Position numbers and translations under genes: made by a program
Source: an uncultured Allomuricauda sp.
Lineage (GTDB): Bacteria; Bacteroidota; Bacteroidia; Flavobacteriales; Flavobacteriaceae
Length of the DNA: 64,000 bases
Reading direction: 5' to 3'
NCBI RefSeq assembly: GCF_947501165.1
Contig: NZ_CANMUU010000002.1
Span: forward strand, 186,001 to 250,000
Notes under the pieces: generated by a model
Database searches by the model: none
Seen by the model: only the letters and a program-made list of their open reading frames with translations
What the model was told of the DNA's origin: nothing
Shown: piece by piece, positions 44,504 to 53,049 of the stretch
Numbering within the stretch: position 1 is the stretch's first letter
How the letters are laid out: each line of letters opens with the position of its first letter

Positions 44504-44704
44504 CTAGCGGAGGATTTTTTTTACCAAAAGCATTAGACCGTATTTGCTGGCCATGCGAAGTATTGATTTGGTAATGCTATTGGGGACTACCCCTTTTTGA
44601 ATAGCATATCCCATGTTTTTCGCTTCTTCCTCAGCAATTTTTCTTTCAAGGTCATAGATTTTCAAATCTTCTTCTATTTCCTGCAACGATTCATATACCT
44701 TCAT
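44504..44704 (-). CDS. Small helical protein (DUF6327-like)
   Basis: 66 residues from ATG 44704, 1 nt after the upstream stop. It is helical and charged at the start (ESLQEIEEDLKIYDLERKIA) with a hydrophobic end (YGLMLLVKKILR). The start recalls the small DUF6327-type proteins that follow holin-like genes in Flavobacteriia (uncertain). It is the third gene of the YtxH operon and may associate with the membrane through its C-terminal amphipathic helix. Confidence 0.6.
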   Translation of the reverse strand: MKVYESLQEIEEDLKIYDLERKIAEEEAKNMGYAIQKGVVPNSITKSILRMASKYGLMLLVKKILR

Positions 44705-44705
44705 C

Positions 44706-45050
44706 TTAATCAAAATAGCTTTTAGATAGTTTTCTCAATATAACGGCATAAATCTTTTTTCGTATGAGATAGATACCTGCAGCCAAAAGTATGAACAGTA
44801 CTGCCATCAGCAGATATCCCAATGCCTTGTTCTCTAGTAGCTCTCCAAGAGCCAACGCCGAAGAAATGGCAATAAAAACCAAGGCAAAAAAGAAAAGACT
44901 TCCAATGAGCAACACTTCCACAAAAGATGTGGAGAGCGTTGCGATTTGTTGGAAAATCTTCAGGTGGTAATACTTCCGTGTCGCACGCAAATATGTTTTT
45001 CCAGTGCGATACGGTGAAGAACCAGTTTCAATGTTTGATTGATTTGACAT
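44706..45050 (-). CDS. YqjE/phage-holin-like small membrane protein
   Basis: 114 residues with two membrane helices (about 48-70 and 78-97) separated by a short turn, preceded by a basic N-terminal stretch and ending in a basic tail. This is the YqjE/holin_3_6-like topology. It sits between ytxH and a small helical gene with gaps of 1-2 nt, so this is a tight three-gene operon. Function unknown; envelope stress is the usual context. Confidence 0.75.
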   Translation of the reverse strand: MSNQSNIETGSSPYRTGKTYLRATRKYYHLKIFQQIATLSTSFVEVLLIGSLFFFALVFIAISSALALGELLENKALGYLLMAVLFILLAAGIYLIRKKIYAVILRKLSKSYFD

Positions 45051-45052
45051 TT

Positions 45053-45382
45053 TTAGGCCGATCTCATTTTCTTATTCTTTTCTTTTAGAGTCTTTAATCG
45101 AGATTCCATAGCGGTAATGATGTCCTCAGCTTTGTAACTCGCATCATTCACCAAAGCCTCTACTTTAGAGTCTAAGGTAGCTTTTTGCGTCTGGGCTCCA
45201 CTAACTACTGCGTCTTTTACCTGGGTTGCTCGATCTGTAATCAATTCGCCTGTTCTGTTTGCTTCATCTGCAATTTTTTGTCGGGTTACCGACCCTTTGG
45301 CTGGAGCGAACAGAATTCCAAGTGTAGCTCCTACTGCTGTTCCTGCCAATACTCCTAGTAGTGTGTTTGTATTGTTACTCAT
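45053..45382 (-). CDS. YtxH-domain protein
   Basis: 109 residues from ATG 45382 (an upstream ATG at 45409 is possible). The Gly-rich membrane segment LLGVLAGTAVGATLGILFAP and the following KGSVTRQKI are the YtxH signature; the rest is a long charged helix. YtxH proteins are general-stress proteins with an apolipoprotein-like helical tail. It is the first gene of a leftward operon. Confidence 0.88.
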   Translation of the reverse strand: MSNNTNTLLGVLAGTAVGATLGILFAPAKGSVTRQKIADEANRTGELITDRATQVKDAVVSGAQTQKATLDSKVEALVNDASYKAEDIITAMESRLKTLKEKNKKMRSA

Positions 45383-45554
45383 TTCTTGTTTTTTAAGGTT
45401 CAACTTCATTTTCTGTTACAAATATCCCAATCATTCTTGGGTCTTGTTTGCTCTTTTCCTATGGTTCTTTGCTGTTTTGAAATTTAGATTTCCATTAAGA
45501 TTTAAATGAATAGCATCAATAGTATTTAATATCTAAAAATATATTTCCGCCAAA

Positions 45555-45737
45555 ATGAAAACTATGACAGACAAAAAACAAGGAGACGAAAACTTTGAAA
45601 TTGCCAAAGAAGAAAAAAAGGAAAAGAGGAATTATATCTTCCAAAAAAACACAAAAACCAAAACAGGCTTTGTTCTGATTATCGTCTTTTTGGCCATTTT
45701 GATTTTAGCAGTGGCAGCAACCCAAATTTTTCTCTAA
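45555..45737 (+). CDS. Small single-span membrane protein
   Basis: 60 residues: a Lys/Glu-rich hydrophilic N terminus (DKKQGDENFEIAKEEKKEKR) and a C-terminal membrane helix (about 38-59). Positive residues precede the helix, so the charged part should face the cytoplasm. It lies 46 nt before the phosphoesterase-barrel gene on the same strand. No family recognised. Confidence 0.5.
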   Translation: MKTMTDKKQGDENFEIAKEEKKEKRNYIFQKNTKTKTGFVLIIVFLAILILAVAATQIFL

Positions 45738-45783
45738 AAAGAGTCTTCAAAAAATCCCAATACCAAAACAAAATGATGTCAAC

Positions 45784-48700
45784 ATGACGAAATATCCAAA
45801 CATATTCTCACGTATGCAGTATGTCATATTTCTGTGTATTCTAAATCCAATTTTAATTCAAGCTCAGCAGGAAAAAGTAGATGAGTTTTCAAATAAAGAA
45901 GTAGCCCATACGGTTTTTACCATAGGCGGTATTGGTAATACAATCCTCGAAGAGGATAATAGGCTACTATATTCTTTAAAATCTGATCTTGAAAAAGCTC
46001 CAGAAAACAGTTCACTTTTATTTCTAGGGGACAATGTTAGCGAAGCTGAGGGCGACTGGAAAACCGATCTAAAATATTTGGATAAACATTTAAATATTAT
46101 TAAGGGTTTTGCTGGGGAGACCTACTTTCTCCCAGGAAACAACGAATGGGCTTCGTACAATGCCAAAAAGGTGGAACGTCTGCAAGATCATGTTAAAGAT
46201 TTAGATATGAAAAGGGTTTCGTTTTTGCCCAAAAACGCATGCCCACTGGAGTACCAAGAAGTCAGTGACCAATTGGCCATAATATTTATCGATTCCAAAT
46301 GGTTTTTGGCAAATTGGTCAAGGCTTAAAAATGTAAATATTCAATGTACTGACATCGTCACACGAAGAAGATTCGTTGAAGCATTGGAAGGGTATATAAA
46401 TGATAGTCAGGGTAAAAATCTATTGATTGCCATGCATCATCCCGTATTCAGTAATGGAAAATATGCCGGACAGGCCAGCTTGAAAACGCATTTACTTCCT
46501 TTGCCTTTTTTAGGTACGGCCATACACGAATTTGTATCCTTAGGAGCATTTGACCCTGATTATCTTAACGCATATAAATATCGATTTTTACGGATTATCG
46601 TTTCTGCCTTGAGCAAAAATGCACAACATACCACCATTGTGTCGGCACATGAGGACAATATGCAATGGTTGTATGGTGAAGGAATTCATCAAATTATTAC
46701 GGGAACCGTATCCGAAACTTCAAGGGTTCGATTGACCAAGGATATCATTTCAGCACCAGGTGGCACATTAAAGTATGAAGGGAAATTCGGAAAAGAATCT
46801 CCAGGCTACAGTAAAATTATCTATAACACAGACGGAAGCCATGATGTAGAATTCACCTATATGGATAATGGTGTCATTAAGACATACAAGCAAAATCTAA
46901 GTGAAGCTTTTGAGCAACCCAAAACGTTTAGTTTTGAAGATTATGGATCTTCTAAAAAATCAGTTTCCATTTATGACGAGAGTGCTGTAAAACGAACGGG
47001 TAGTCACAGATTTTTTTGGGGAGAAAGATATCGCCGGTACTACGGAGATAAGGTAAACGTACCTGTAGTGCTACTTGACACCCTATACGGAGGCTTGGAA
47101 GTCGTTAAAAAAGGTGGAGGTCATCAATCCAACACATTACGATTGAAAGACTCTACGGGCGGAGAATACAATATGCGCTCTTTAAAGAAAAACGCATTGC
47201 GCTTCCTCCGTTTCCAGCTTCCAGGTTTTACCTATGATGAAGAAGAGTTTGAAGAGACTTGGGTACAGGATGTGGTCAATGACTTTTTTACCACGGCACA
47301 TCCCTATGCACAAATGGCGGTGAATCCTATAGCAAGGGCAGCGAGTATCAATCACTCCGATGTAGAACTGTTTTATGTTCCAAAGCAAGATGCGCTGGGG
47401 AGATTCAATGAAACCTATGGTGATGAACTCTACTATATTGAAAGAAGGCCCTCTGACGAACAATATGATTACGCGGGGTACCGAAGAATGTTCAATGAGC
47501 CCGGAAGTATTGAGGATTTTGAGAGTACCACCGATATGTTGGAAAAACTTAAAAGCGATGAATCGTATGTAGTTGATGCCAAAGCTTTTATCAAAGCTAG
47601 AATATTTGATATGTGGATAGGAGACTGGGACCGTCACCAGGACCAATGGCGCTGGATGGAATATGAAAAAGAAGATGAAAAGCTCTTTGTGCCCGTACCG
47701 AGAGACAGGGACAATGCTTTTCCAAGATTCGATGGAGCTGCGCTGCAATTTCTAAAACTCTTCGTACCCATAATTCGTCCTTGGCAGACCTTTGGTCCTG
47801 AAATACAAAATGTTAAATGGCTCAACCGTTTCGGAATGCCTTTAGACAAAGCATTGACCAGCGCATATGGTGCCGATACGTGGCGCGAACTGGCCGAGGA
47901 AATTGTGGTCGAAATGGACGAAGAAAAAATTGATAGCGCTTTTGAAAGACTACCTGAAGAAGTAAAAGACGATTTGACCGAACAAATAAAAGAGAACCTG
48001 AAAGAGCGGTTAAAAAAATTACCTGAATATGCCTATGAGCACGGCCAGTACCTTAATAAAATTGTATCTGTTCAAGGAACACATAAGGATGACAGTTTTG
48101 AAGTATATAGAAATCAAGATGGGACTACAACCGTTATAGCGAAACGCTTATTGAAAGATGAAAAGGACCCCATTTTTTATAAAAGGACGTTCAATCCTGA
48201 AGAAACCAAGGAAATCCATATTTATGGTCTGAATGATGATGATGAATTTGAAATCAAAGGAGATGCTCCTTCAAAAATTAAGGTAAGATTGATAGGAGGG
48301 TACGGTGAAGACAATTACGATATATCCAATACCAAAAAACTCAAAATATACGAATGGAAACATGAGGAATCCAATTTGAAAAACGAGAAAGGGAACATAT
48401 TCCGTACTGACCGATATAAAACCAATACCTATCACTGGCGATATCATAAACCGAACACCAACATTCTTCTTCCGGCAATCGGATTCAGGACCGACGATGG
48501 TGTTTTCGTTGGGGCAACCAATACGTTTACAAAAAATGGAATCAATGGTAATCCGTTTAGGCAGCGACACACCTTAGGGGCCAAATACTATTTTGATTTC
48601 CAAGCCATGCAATTGGATTATAACGGCACCTTTGGCAACATCTTTCCCAATTGGAATTTTGAGTTGGATGCGTTCTATACCTCGGACCTTTATGCCCGTA

Positions 48701-49479
48701 ACTTTTTTGGCTTGGGGAACAGTACAACTAATGCGGAGGATGAACTTGATATCGATTTTTATCGTGCGCGATTACGCCAAATCAGAATTGCCTCAGGCGT
48801 GTCTTACCGTAGTCTTAAACTCAAGGTGCTCTACGAATCATTTCAGGTCAATGAAAACGAGGATAGGCTTTTCAACAGTGCTAATTTTGATGAGAGCATA
48901 TTCGAAAACCAAAATTATATAGGTACGGATTTGACCGTGAGATATGACATTTCAAATTCAGGAGATTTTCCCACAAGGGCACTGCGTCTTCAACTGGATG
49001 CCGGGTATCGACTAAATACGGAACTCAGGGAAAATAGATTTGGATATCTGGCCATTTCTATGGGCTTTGATAGAAAACTGATTTCTTCGGGAAATCTAGT
49101 GCTCTCTTCTGATGCGGCATGGCGGTCCAATTTTAAGGGAAACTATTTTTTCTACCATGCACCGTCGGTTGGAGGAAACAATGGTCTGCGAGGATTCAGG
49201 GATGAACGGTTCACTGGGGATTCCTATTTCTATCATAGTAGTGATTTAAAATTGCGCTTAAAGCGTTTTACCACAGCCGTCGCTCCTTTAAGTTTTGGTA
49301 TTTATGGAGGCTTTGATTATGGGCGTGTCTGGCAACCTGGGGAAGATTCCGGAAGATGGCACACTTCACAAGGTGTAGGGATTTGGTTAGGCACACTCAG
49401 TGCCGTTTCGCTACAGGCGGGATGGTTCAATTCTGCAGAAAATAATTTGATTCAGGTAGGTTTCGGACTTTCATTCTAA
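45784..49479 (+). CDS. Calcineurin-like phosphoesterase fused to an outer-membrane barrel, degenerate active site
   Basis: 1231 residues. A signal peptide (to about 28) is followed by a metallophosphoesterase-like domain (about 38-330), a long linker domain (about 350-900), and a C-terminal BamA/TamA-like surface-antigen barrel with GGNNGLRGFRDERFTGDSYF near 1130. Expected phosphoesterase motifs are changed: GDxG reads GGIG, GNHDW reads GNNEW, and the GHxHN-type motif reads SAHEDN; GDN (LFLGDN) and HHP remain. Several metal ligands are lost, so catalysis is doubtful. It probably sits in the outer membrane with the domain in the periplasm. The Pycsar-type gene follows after 24 nt. Confidence 0.8.
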   Translation: MTKYPNIFSRMQYVIFLCILNPILIQAQQEKVDEFSNKEVAHTVFTIGGIGNTILEEDNRLLYSLKSDLEKAPENSSLLFLGDNVSEAEGDWKTDLKYLDKHLNIIKGFAGETYFLPGNNEWASYNAKKVERLQDHVKDLDMKRVSFLPKNACPLEYQEVSDQLAIIFIDSKWFLANWSRLKNVNIQCTDIVTRRRFVEALEGYINDSQGKNLLIAMHHPVFSNGKYAGQASLKTHLLPLPFLGTAIHEFVSLGAFDPDYLNAYKYRFLRIIVSALSKNAQHTTIVSAHEDNMQWLYGEGIHQIITGTVSETSRVRLTKDIISAPGGTLKYEGKFGKESPGYSKIIYNTDGSHDVEFTYMDNGVIKTYKQNLSEAFEQPKTFSFEDYGSSKKSVSIYDESAVKRTGSHRFFWGERYRRYYGDKVNVPVVLLDTLYGGLEVVKKGGGHQSNTLRLKDSTGGEYNMRSLKKNALRFLRFQLPGFTYDEEEFEETWVQDVVNDFFTTAHPYAQMAVNPIARAASINHSDVELFYVPKQDALGRFNETYGDELYYIERRPSDEQYDYAGYRRMFNEPGSIEDFESTTDMLEKLKSDESYVVDAKAFIKARIFDMWIGDWDRHQDQWRWMEYEKEDEKLFVPVPRDRDNAFPRFDGAALQFLKLFVPIIRPWQTFGPEIQNVKWLNRFGMPLDKALTSAYGADTWRELAEEIVVEMDEEKIDSAFERLPEEVKDDLTEQIKENLKERLKKLPEYAYEHGQYLNKIVSVQGTHKDDSFEVYRNQDGTTTVIAKRLLKDEKDPIFYKRTFNPEETKEIHIYGLNDDDEFEIKGDAPSKIKVRLIGGYGEDNYDISNTKKLKIYEWKHEESNLKNEKGNIFRTDRYKTNTYHWRYHKPNTNILLPAIGFRTDDGVFVGATNTFTKNGINGNPFRQRHTLGAKYYFDFQAMQLDYNGTFGNIFPNWNFELDAFYTSDLYARNFFGLGNSTTNAEDELDIDFYRARLRQIRIASGVSYRSLKLKVLYESFQVNENEDRLFNSANFDESIFENQNYIGTDLTVRYDISNSGDFPTRALRLQLDAGYRLNTELRENRFGYLAISMGFDRKLISSGNLVLSSDAAWRSNFKGNYFFYHAPSVGGNNGLRGFRDERFTGDSYFYHSSDLKLRLKRFTTAVAPLSFGIYGGFDYGRVWQPGEDSGRWHTSQGVGIWLGTLSAVSLQAGWFNSAENNLIQVGFGLSF

Positions 49480-49503
49480 TTCCTACACATTAAAAATATA
49501 GAT

Positions 49504-50700
49504 ATGGAAATAACAGATATACAAAAAAAGGCGGAGGCCCAAGTACGGTCACATTTTGAAAAAAGTGGCGATAATACCTTGGTTTTCCATAATTACCAAA
49601 AAACAATCAGTATGGTCAAATCGGCCAGGGAAATACTGGAGGCTCAAGAAACCAAATTGGAAAGTGCTGAAGAAATATGTTTGGCCCTATGGTTTTTACA
49701 TACAGGTTTAACCGCGGATTATAAGCATCCTCAACCTGATAGCTTGAGGTTTGCTTCTTCTTTTTTGAAAGAGCAGAAACTACCTCCGACGAAGCAAGAA
49801 GCAGTTTTGCGATTGATACAGTTTGGGGATACCAATACATCAGCCTGGAATATAGAGGAATACATTATGAACGATGCCATCACGGCTTATGTTGGTACCA
49901 AACAGTTTTCTGTACTCTCCGAACTTTTTAGGGAAGAAACCAATTCCAAACTTCAAAAAAACAATACCCTAGAGGATTGGCGTGAACAGATGGAACACTA
50001 TTTACGCTTTGAACACAAGTTTTATACAGATTACGCCAGAGAAAACTGGGAAAAAAGAAAAAGAAAAAATTTAAAAAACCTAATCAAGGCCAAAAAGAAG
50101 TGGGTAAAGAAGAAGCGCAAGGAGAAATTGAAACAAAAGTTAAAGGCCACGAATCCTGATAGAGGGGTGCAAACACTATTTCGTGTTGCGCTGCGGAATC
50201 ATATTAAATTGAGTGACATTGCGGATACGAAGGCCAATATTTTGTTATCGGTAAATGCTATTATTATCTCTTTGGCACTATCAAACCTTATACCCAAACT
50301 CGATAATCCGTCCAACACCTATTTGATTTATCCTACCTTGATTTTTGTGGTGTTCAGTGTGATTTCGATGATATTGTCCATTGTGGCTACCCAACCCAAT
50401 GTCACCAAGGGTGAATTTGATAAAAAGGACGTAAAGAAGAAAGCGGTCAATCTTATATTCTTTGGAAATTTTCACCGGATGTCCCTCAAAGATTACGAAT
50501 GGGCAATCTTTGAAATGTTGAAAGACCAAGATTACATTTACAGTAACCTTATCAAGGACTTATACTTTCTGGGTAACGTATTGGAACGAAAATATCGGAT
50601 TTTACGCTGGAACTACATTGTATTTATGATTGGCATTGTTGTATCGGTAATTGCATTCTTCGTTGCCTTTAAAATTGGAGGTACGGATAGACTACTTTAA
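49504..50700 (+). CDS. Pycsar-type membrane effector (DUF5706) with degenerate HD domain
   Basis: 398 residues. The N-terminal HD-like domain (about 10-170) begins with FHNYQKTI and then WFLHTGLTADYKHPQ, where active relatives have YHNxxHT and WFHDTGY; the His-Asp pair is gone, and the second HxxH His is Lys. A basic linker of Lys-rich helices (about 180-215) leads to DUF5706 (about 220-398), with LSDIADTKANILLSVNAI and four hydrophobic segments. DUF5706 proteins are the Pycsar antiphage effectors that damage the membrane after binding cyclic nucleotides. No adjacent uridylate cyclase gene is seen. The gene forms an operon with the phosphoesterase-barrel gene. Confidence 0.8.
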   Translation: MEITDIQKKAEAQVRSHFEKSGDNTLVFHNYQKTISMVKSAREILEAQETKLESAEEICLALWFLHTGLTADYKHPQPDSLRFASSFLKEQKLPPTKQEAVLRLIQFGDTNTSAWNIEEYIMNDAITAYVGTKQFSVLSELFREETNSKLQKNNTLEDWREQMEHYLRFEHKFYTDYARENWEKRKRKNLKNLIKAKKKWVKKKRKEKLKQKLKATNPDRGVQTLFRVALRNHIKLSDIADTKANILLSVNAIIISLALSNLIPKLDNPSNTYLIYPTLIFVVFSVISMILSIVATQPNVTKGEFDKKDVKKKAVNLIFFGNFHRMSLKDYEWAIFEMLKDQDYIYSNLIKDLYFLGNVLERKYRILRWNYIVFMIGIVVSVIAFFVAFKIGGTDRLL

Positions 50701-50725
50701 AAAAACAAAAATTTCAAAACAAAAA

Positions 50726-50750
50726 AAGGACCAATGAAAATTGGTCCTTT
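50726..50750. terminator. Bidirectional terminator
   Basis: An 8-bp stem GGACCAAT/ATTGGTCC with a GAAA loop, between A-rich and T-rich runs, lies between convergent genes. Confidence 0.85.
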
Positions 50751-50774
50751 CCCTTTTTCAAAAGCATTTTTATA

Positions 50775-51323
50775 TTATTTGCTACCTTTTTCAGTAAACG
50801 ATTCATAGCTGAATTTTTGTCCGCCTACCGATGCATCTGCCATTAATCCAGCCTTTGGTAAGGTAAACACGGCTATACCATCTTTAAATTTTGCATTGGC
50901 AGCAATACCTGATTTTAAGGCAACTGCTGAAACCCCTGCGGCAAATTCAAATTCTCCATCCTTGAATTCATTCAAGTCACTTTTGCTTTCAAAGAAAATA
51001 ATTTCGATTACCGCTTGTCCACCTGCTTGAAATCCAACGCTTACTTTTTTGAGATCAGCAACACCTTGTGCAATCCCGTTTTCATAAAGAATTCCGTTTC
51101 CAGATGCACCACCAACAATAAATCCTCCTTTTCCAACATTTGGAAAAATCACATAGCCTGCTGAATTATTGAAAAAATCCTGAAGGCCGGTATCTTTTTC
51201 TAAAAGAGCCGCCTTTGCGATTTTGGAATCGGACATTAAATCGTCGGTTTTGTTATCCTGCGCCATTGCAATGGTTCCTGAGATTATTGTGAGGCATAGG
51301 GTCATCATTTTTAAAATTTTCAT
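50775..51323 (-). CDS. SYLF-domain (YSC84-like) lipid-binding protein, secreted
   Basis: 182 residues with a signal peptide (to about 22, AMAQ) and the SYLF domain: DFFNNSAGYVIFPNVGKGGFIVGG, then VGFQAGGQAVIEIIFFES and AVALKSGIAANAKFKDG. SYLF domains bind phosphoinositides in eukaryotes; bacterial members are secreted and of unknown role. It is transcribed leftward on its own. Confidence 0.88.
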   Translation of the reverse strand: MKILKMMTLCLTIISGTIAMAQDNKTDDLMSDSKIAKAALLEKDTGLQDFFNNSAGYVIFPNVGKGGFIVGGASGNGILYENGIAQGVADLKKVSVGFQAGGQAVIEIIFFESKSDLNEFKDGEFEFAAGVSAVALKSGIAANAKFKDGIAVFTLPKAGLMADASVGGQKFSYESFTEKGSK

Positions 51324-51441
51324 ATGTATATTTTTATTTAATTACTATGATGTAAAACTAGGAGTTAGCTTTAGGATATGTTGTCACATATTGTAAGGAT
51401 ATTGATGCGATTGAAAAAGTAGGCAAAAGTTTTACTTTCCT

Positions 51442-51984
51442 TCACTCGAAGCCATGTAGTACGCCGTCCCGGGTATACTGATCGTACAACTTTAACTGAA
51501 GGGTATCTGGTTTTTTATCGGTAAACAGAAAAACTTCGGTATCAACCAAGGTCAAAGAAAAAGGAGCTCCATCCAATAAATTGATCTCCTCTGCGGTATC
51601 GTTTGCCAATTTTGAAATAAGTCCGGCCCTATCATAATTTCCATTTACTACAAAAACGAATTGACAAGGATTGTTGGCTACCTCTCCATTATCAGCAAAA
51701 AAGGTGTTGGTCCCAACAAAAACCGTATATTTTTGGGATGAATCAAGAACTTTTTCTAGTCTTTCATTGCATTTCGAGACAGAATCCATTCTGGAATGCA
51801 TTTTAATAAGGTCCACTATGGTATTTTCATTGGGCAGAGCCATATTGCTTGGAATGGAATTTACACCACTGCCTTTCAGTAATAGCGTATCCTGTTTTCC
51901 ATAGGTAAACTCCTTTTCGCTCTTTAGCCAGCAGGCTTGTAGCATCATAGCTAACATTACTAAAAATAGCGAGGTACGGTTCAT
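51442..51984 (-). CDS. Hypothetical lipoprotein
   Basis: 180 residues with a lipoprotein signal peptide (lipobox LQAC, Cys about 18). The mature part is mixed: RMDSVSKCNERLEKVLDSSQK, then FVGTNTFFADNGEVANNPCQFVFV. No family recognised. It is translated from an ATG that overlaps the stop of the YqhA gene by 4 nt, so the pair is an operon. Confidence 0.6.
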   Translation of the reverse strand: MNRTSLFLVMLAMMLQACWLKSEKEFTYGKQDTLLLKGSGVNSIPSNMALPNENTIVDLIKMHSRMDSVSKCNERLEKVLDSSQKYTVFVGTNTFFADNGEVANNPCQFVFVVNGNYDRAGLISKLANDTAEEINLLDGAPFSLTLVDTEVFLFTDKKPDTLQLKLYDQYTRDGVLHGFE

Positions 51985-52439
51985 GATGCTTCTTTTTTGT
52001 ATAGAAAATAGGTGAGCGCGGCAGTCACCAAGGCCATACCCCCACCAATATAGGCAATATCAACCCCAGTATCATAAGTTATCACTCTCCCCGCAAAAGA
52101 TATGACCATAATAAATATGACCATCTTAATCATTAGCGATTTTAATCCATCCAAGCCATTGATAACGAGCCAGTTCGGTAAGTTGGGTATTCTCTTGATG
52201 TATAGCTCAAACAGGCCAGTGGCTACTGACAAGAGTATTACGCCAAGTAAAACCAAGTCAAGTGACTTCAAGCAATCTTTCACAATGGTATTTTCTTCGC
52301 TATAGCCCACAATTATTTTCGAAAGCGTTCTCTTAATTTCCAAAAAAGCGTAAGCTTCAACCCCAAGGGCCAAGGCTATAATGGCAACGACCGCCAAGAA
52401 AGCCAAAACTTTCAATAAATAACCTAAAAACTTTTCCAT
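51981..52439 (-). CDS. YqhA/UPF0114-family membrane protein
   Basis: 152 residues with four hydrophobic segments (about 5-27, 58-80, 104-122, 130-147) and the motif VDLVLLGVILLSVATGLFELYI-like stretch near 55-76 that marks UPF0114/YqhA. Function is unknown. It forms an operon with the following lipoprotein gene (4-nt overlap). Confidence 0.82.
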   Translation of the reverse strand: MEKFLGYLLKVLAFLAVVAIIALALGVEAYAFLEIKRTLSKIIVGYSEENTIVKDCLKSLDLVLLGVILLSVATGLFELYIKRIPNLPNWLVINGLDGLKSLMIKMVIFIMVISFAGRVITYDTGVDIAYIGGGMALVTAALTYFLYKKEAS

Positions 52440-52687
52440 ACATTTTTGTCGAAAGTTCTTTGTCTTTTTCCTATTTAGGGCTACCTTTTATTTTGTTGCT
52501 TTTTAATAGTGCGTTCATCAATATCAAATCGATTTGTGGGTTGCGAAATATTGCCTGTAGGATTTGTTGGATTTTTCTGTTCTGTTCTTCTTTTAAATTT
52601 TTTATTGTCTTTAATAATACCCATTTATAATAGTTTTTATAATTTCTACGACAAAATTCAGGGAATTAAGAACAAAACTTTAGCGGA

Positions 52688-52802
52688 TATGATACTAATG
52701 GGTGTCGTATTGATTTTGACAGGTCTTAAAATATGGAATAAGCTAAAAAGTAGTGCAAAAAGACACGGCAAAATCACTCCGATAATGGATTTTCGCAATT
52801 AG
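52688..52802 (+). CDS. Possible 37-residue membrane peptide
   Basis: From ATG 52688 the ORF encodes a hydrophobic start (MILMGVVLILTGLKIW) and a basic tail (NKLKSSAKRHGK). The in-frame extension upstream to 52509 also looks hydrophobic, so the true start is uncertain. It is followed after 26 nt by the DUF2945 gene. No ribosome-binding signal is clear. Confidence 0.3.
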
Positions 52803-52828
52803 ATAAAGAAATTAATAAAGCAATACGC

Positions 52829-53041
52829 ATGATACGAAAAGGAACCCGGGTATCTTGGAAGTGGGGCAATGGAGAAGCAGAGGGAAAAGTTATAGATACC
52901 TACACCCGAAAAGTAACCAAAAAAATTAAAGGCAATGAGATTACAAGGATTGGAGAAGAAGGTAACAAAGTTCTATTGATACAACAGGAAGATGGTACCC
53001 AAGTAATAAAAAAAGAAAACGAAGTAAGCCGAAAAGGATAG
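52829..53041 (+). CDS. DUF2945 (hypervirulence-associated TUDOR-like) protein
   Basis: 70 residues: RKGTRVSWKWGNGEAEGKVI at the start, then a variable basic loop and LLIQQEDGTQVIKKENEV at the end, the DUF2945/HVA1-TUDOR pattern of a small beta-barrel domain. The family occurs across bacteria and fungi, often with stress genes; its ligand is unknown. It ends 8 nt before the DUF748-like gene. Confidence 0.85.
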   Translation: MIRKGTRVSWKWGNGEAEGKVIDTYTRKVTKKIKGNEITRIGEEGNKVLLIQQEDGTQVIKKENEVSRKG

Positions 53042-53049
53042 TAAATCGT

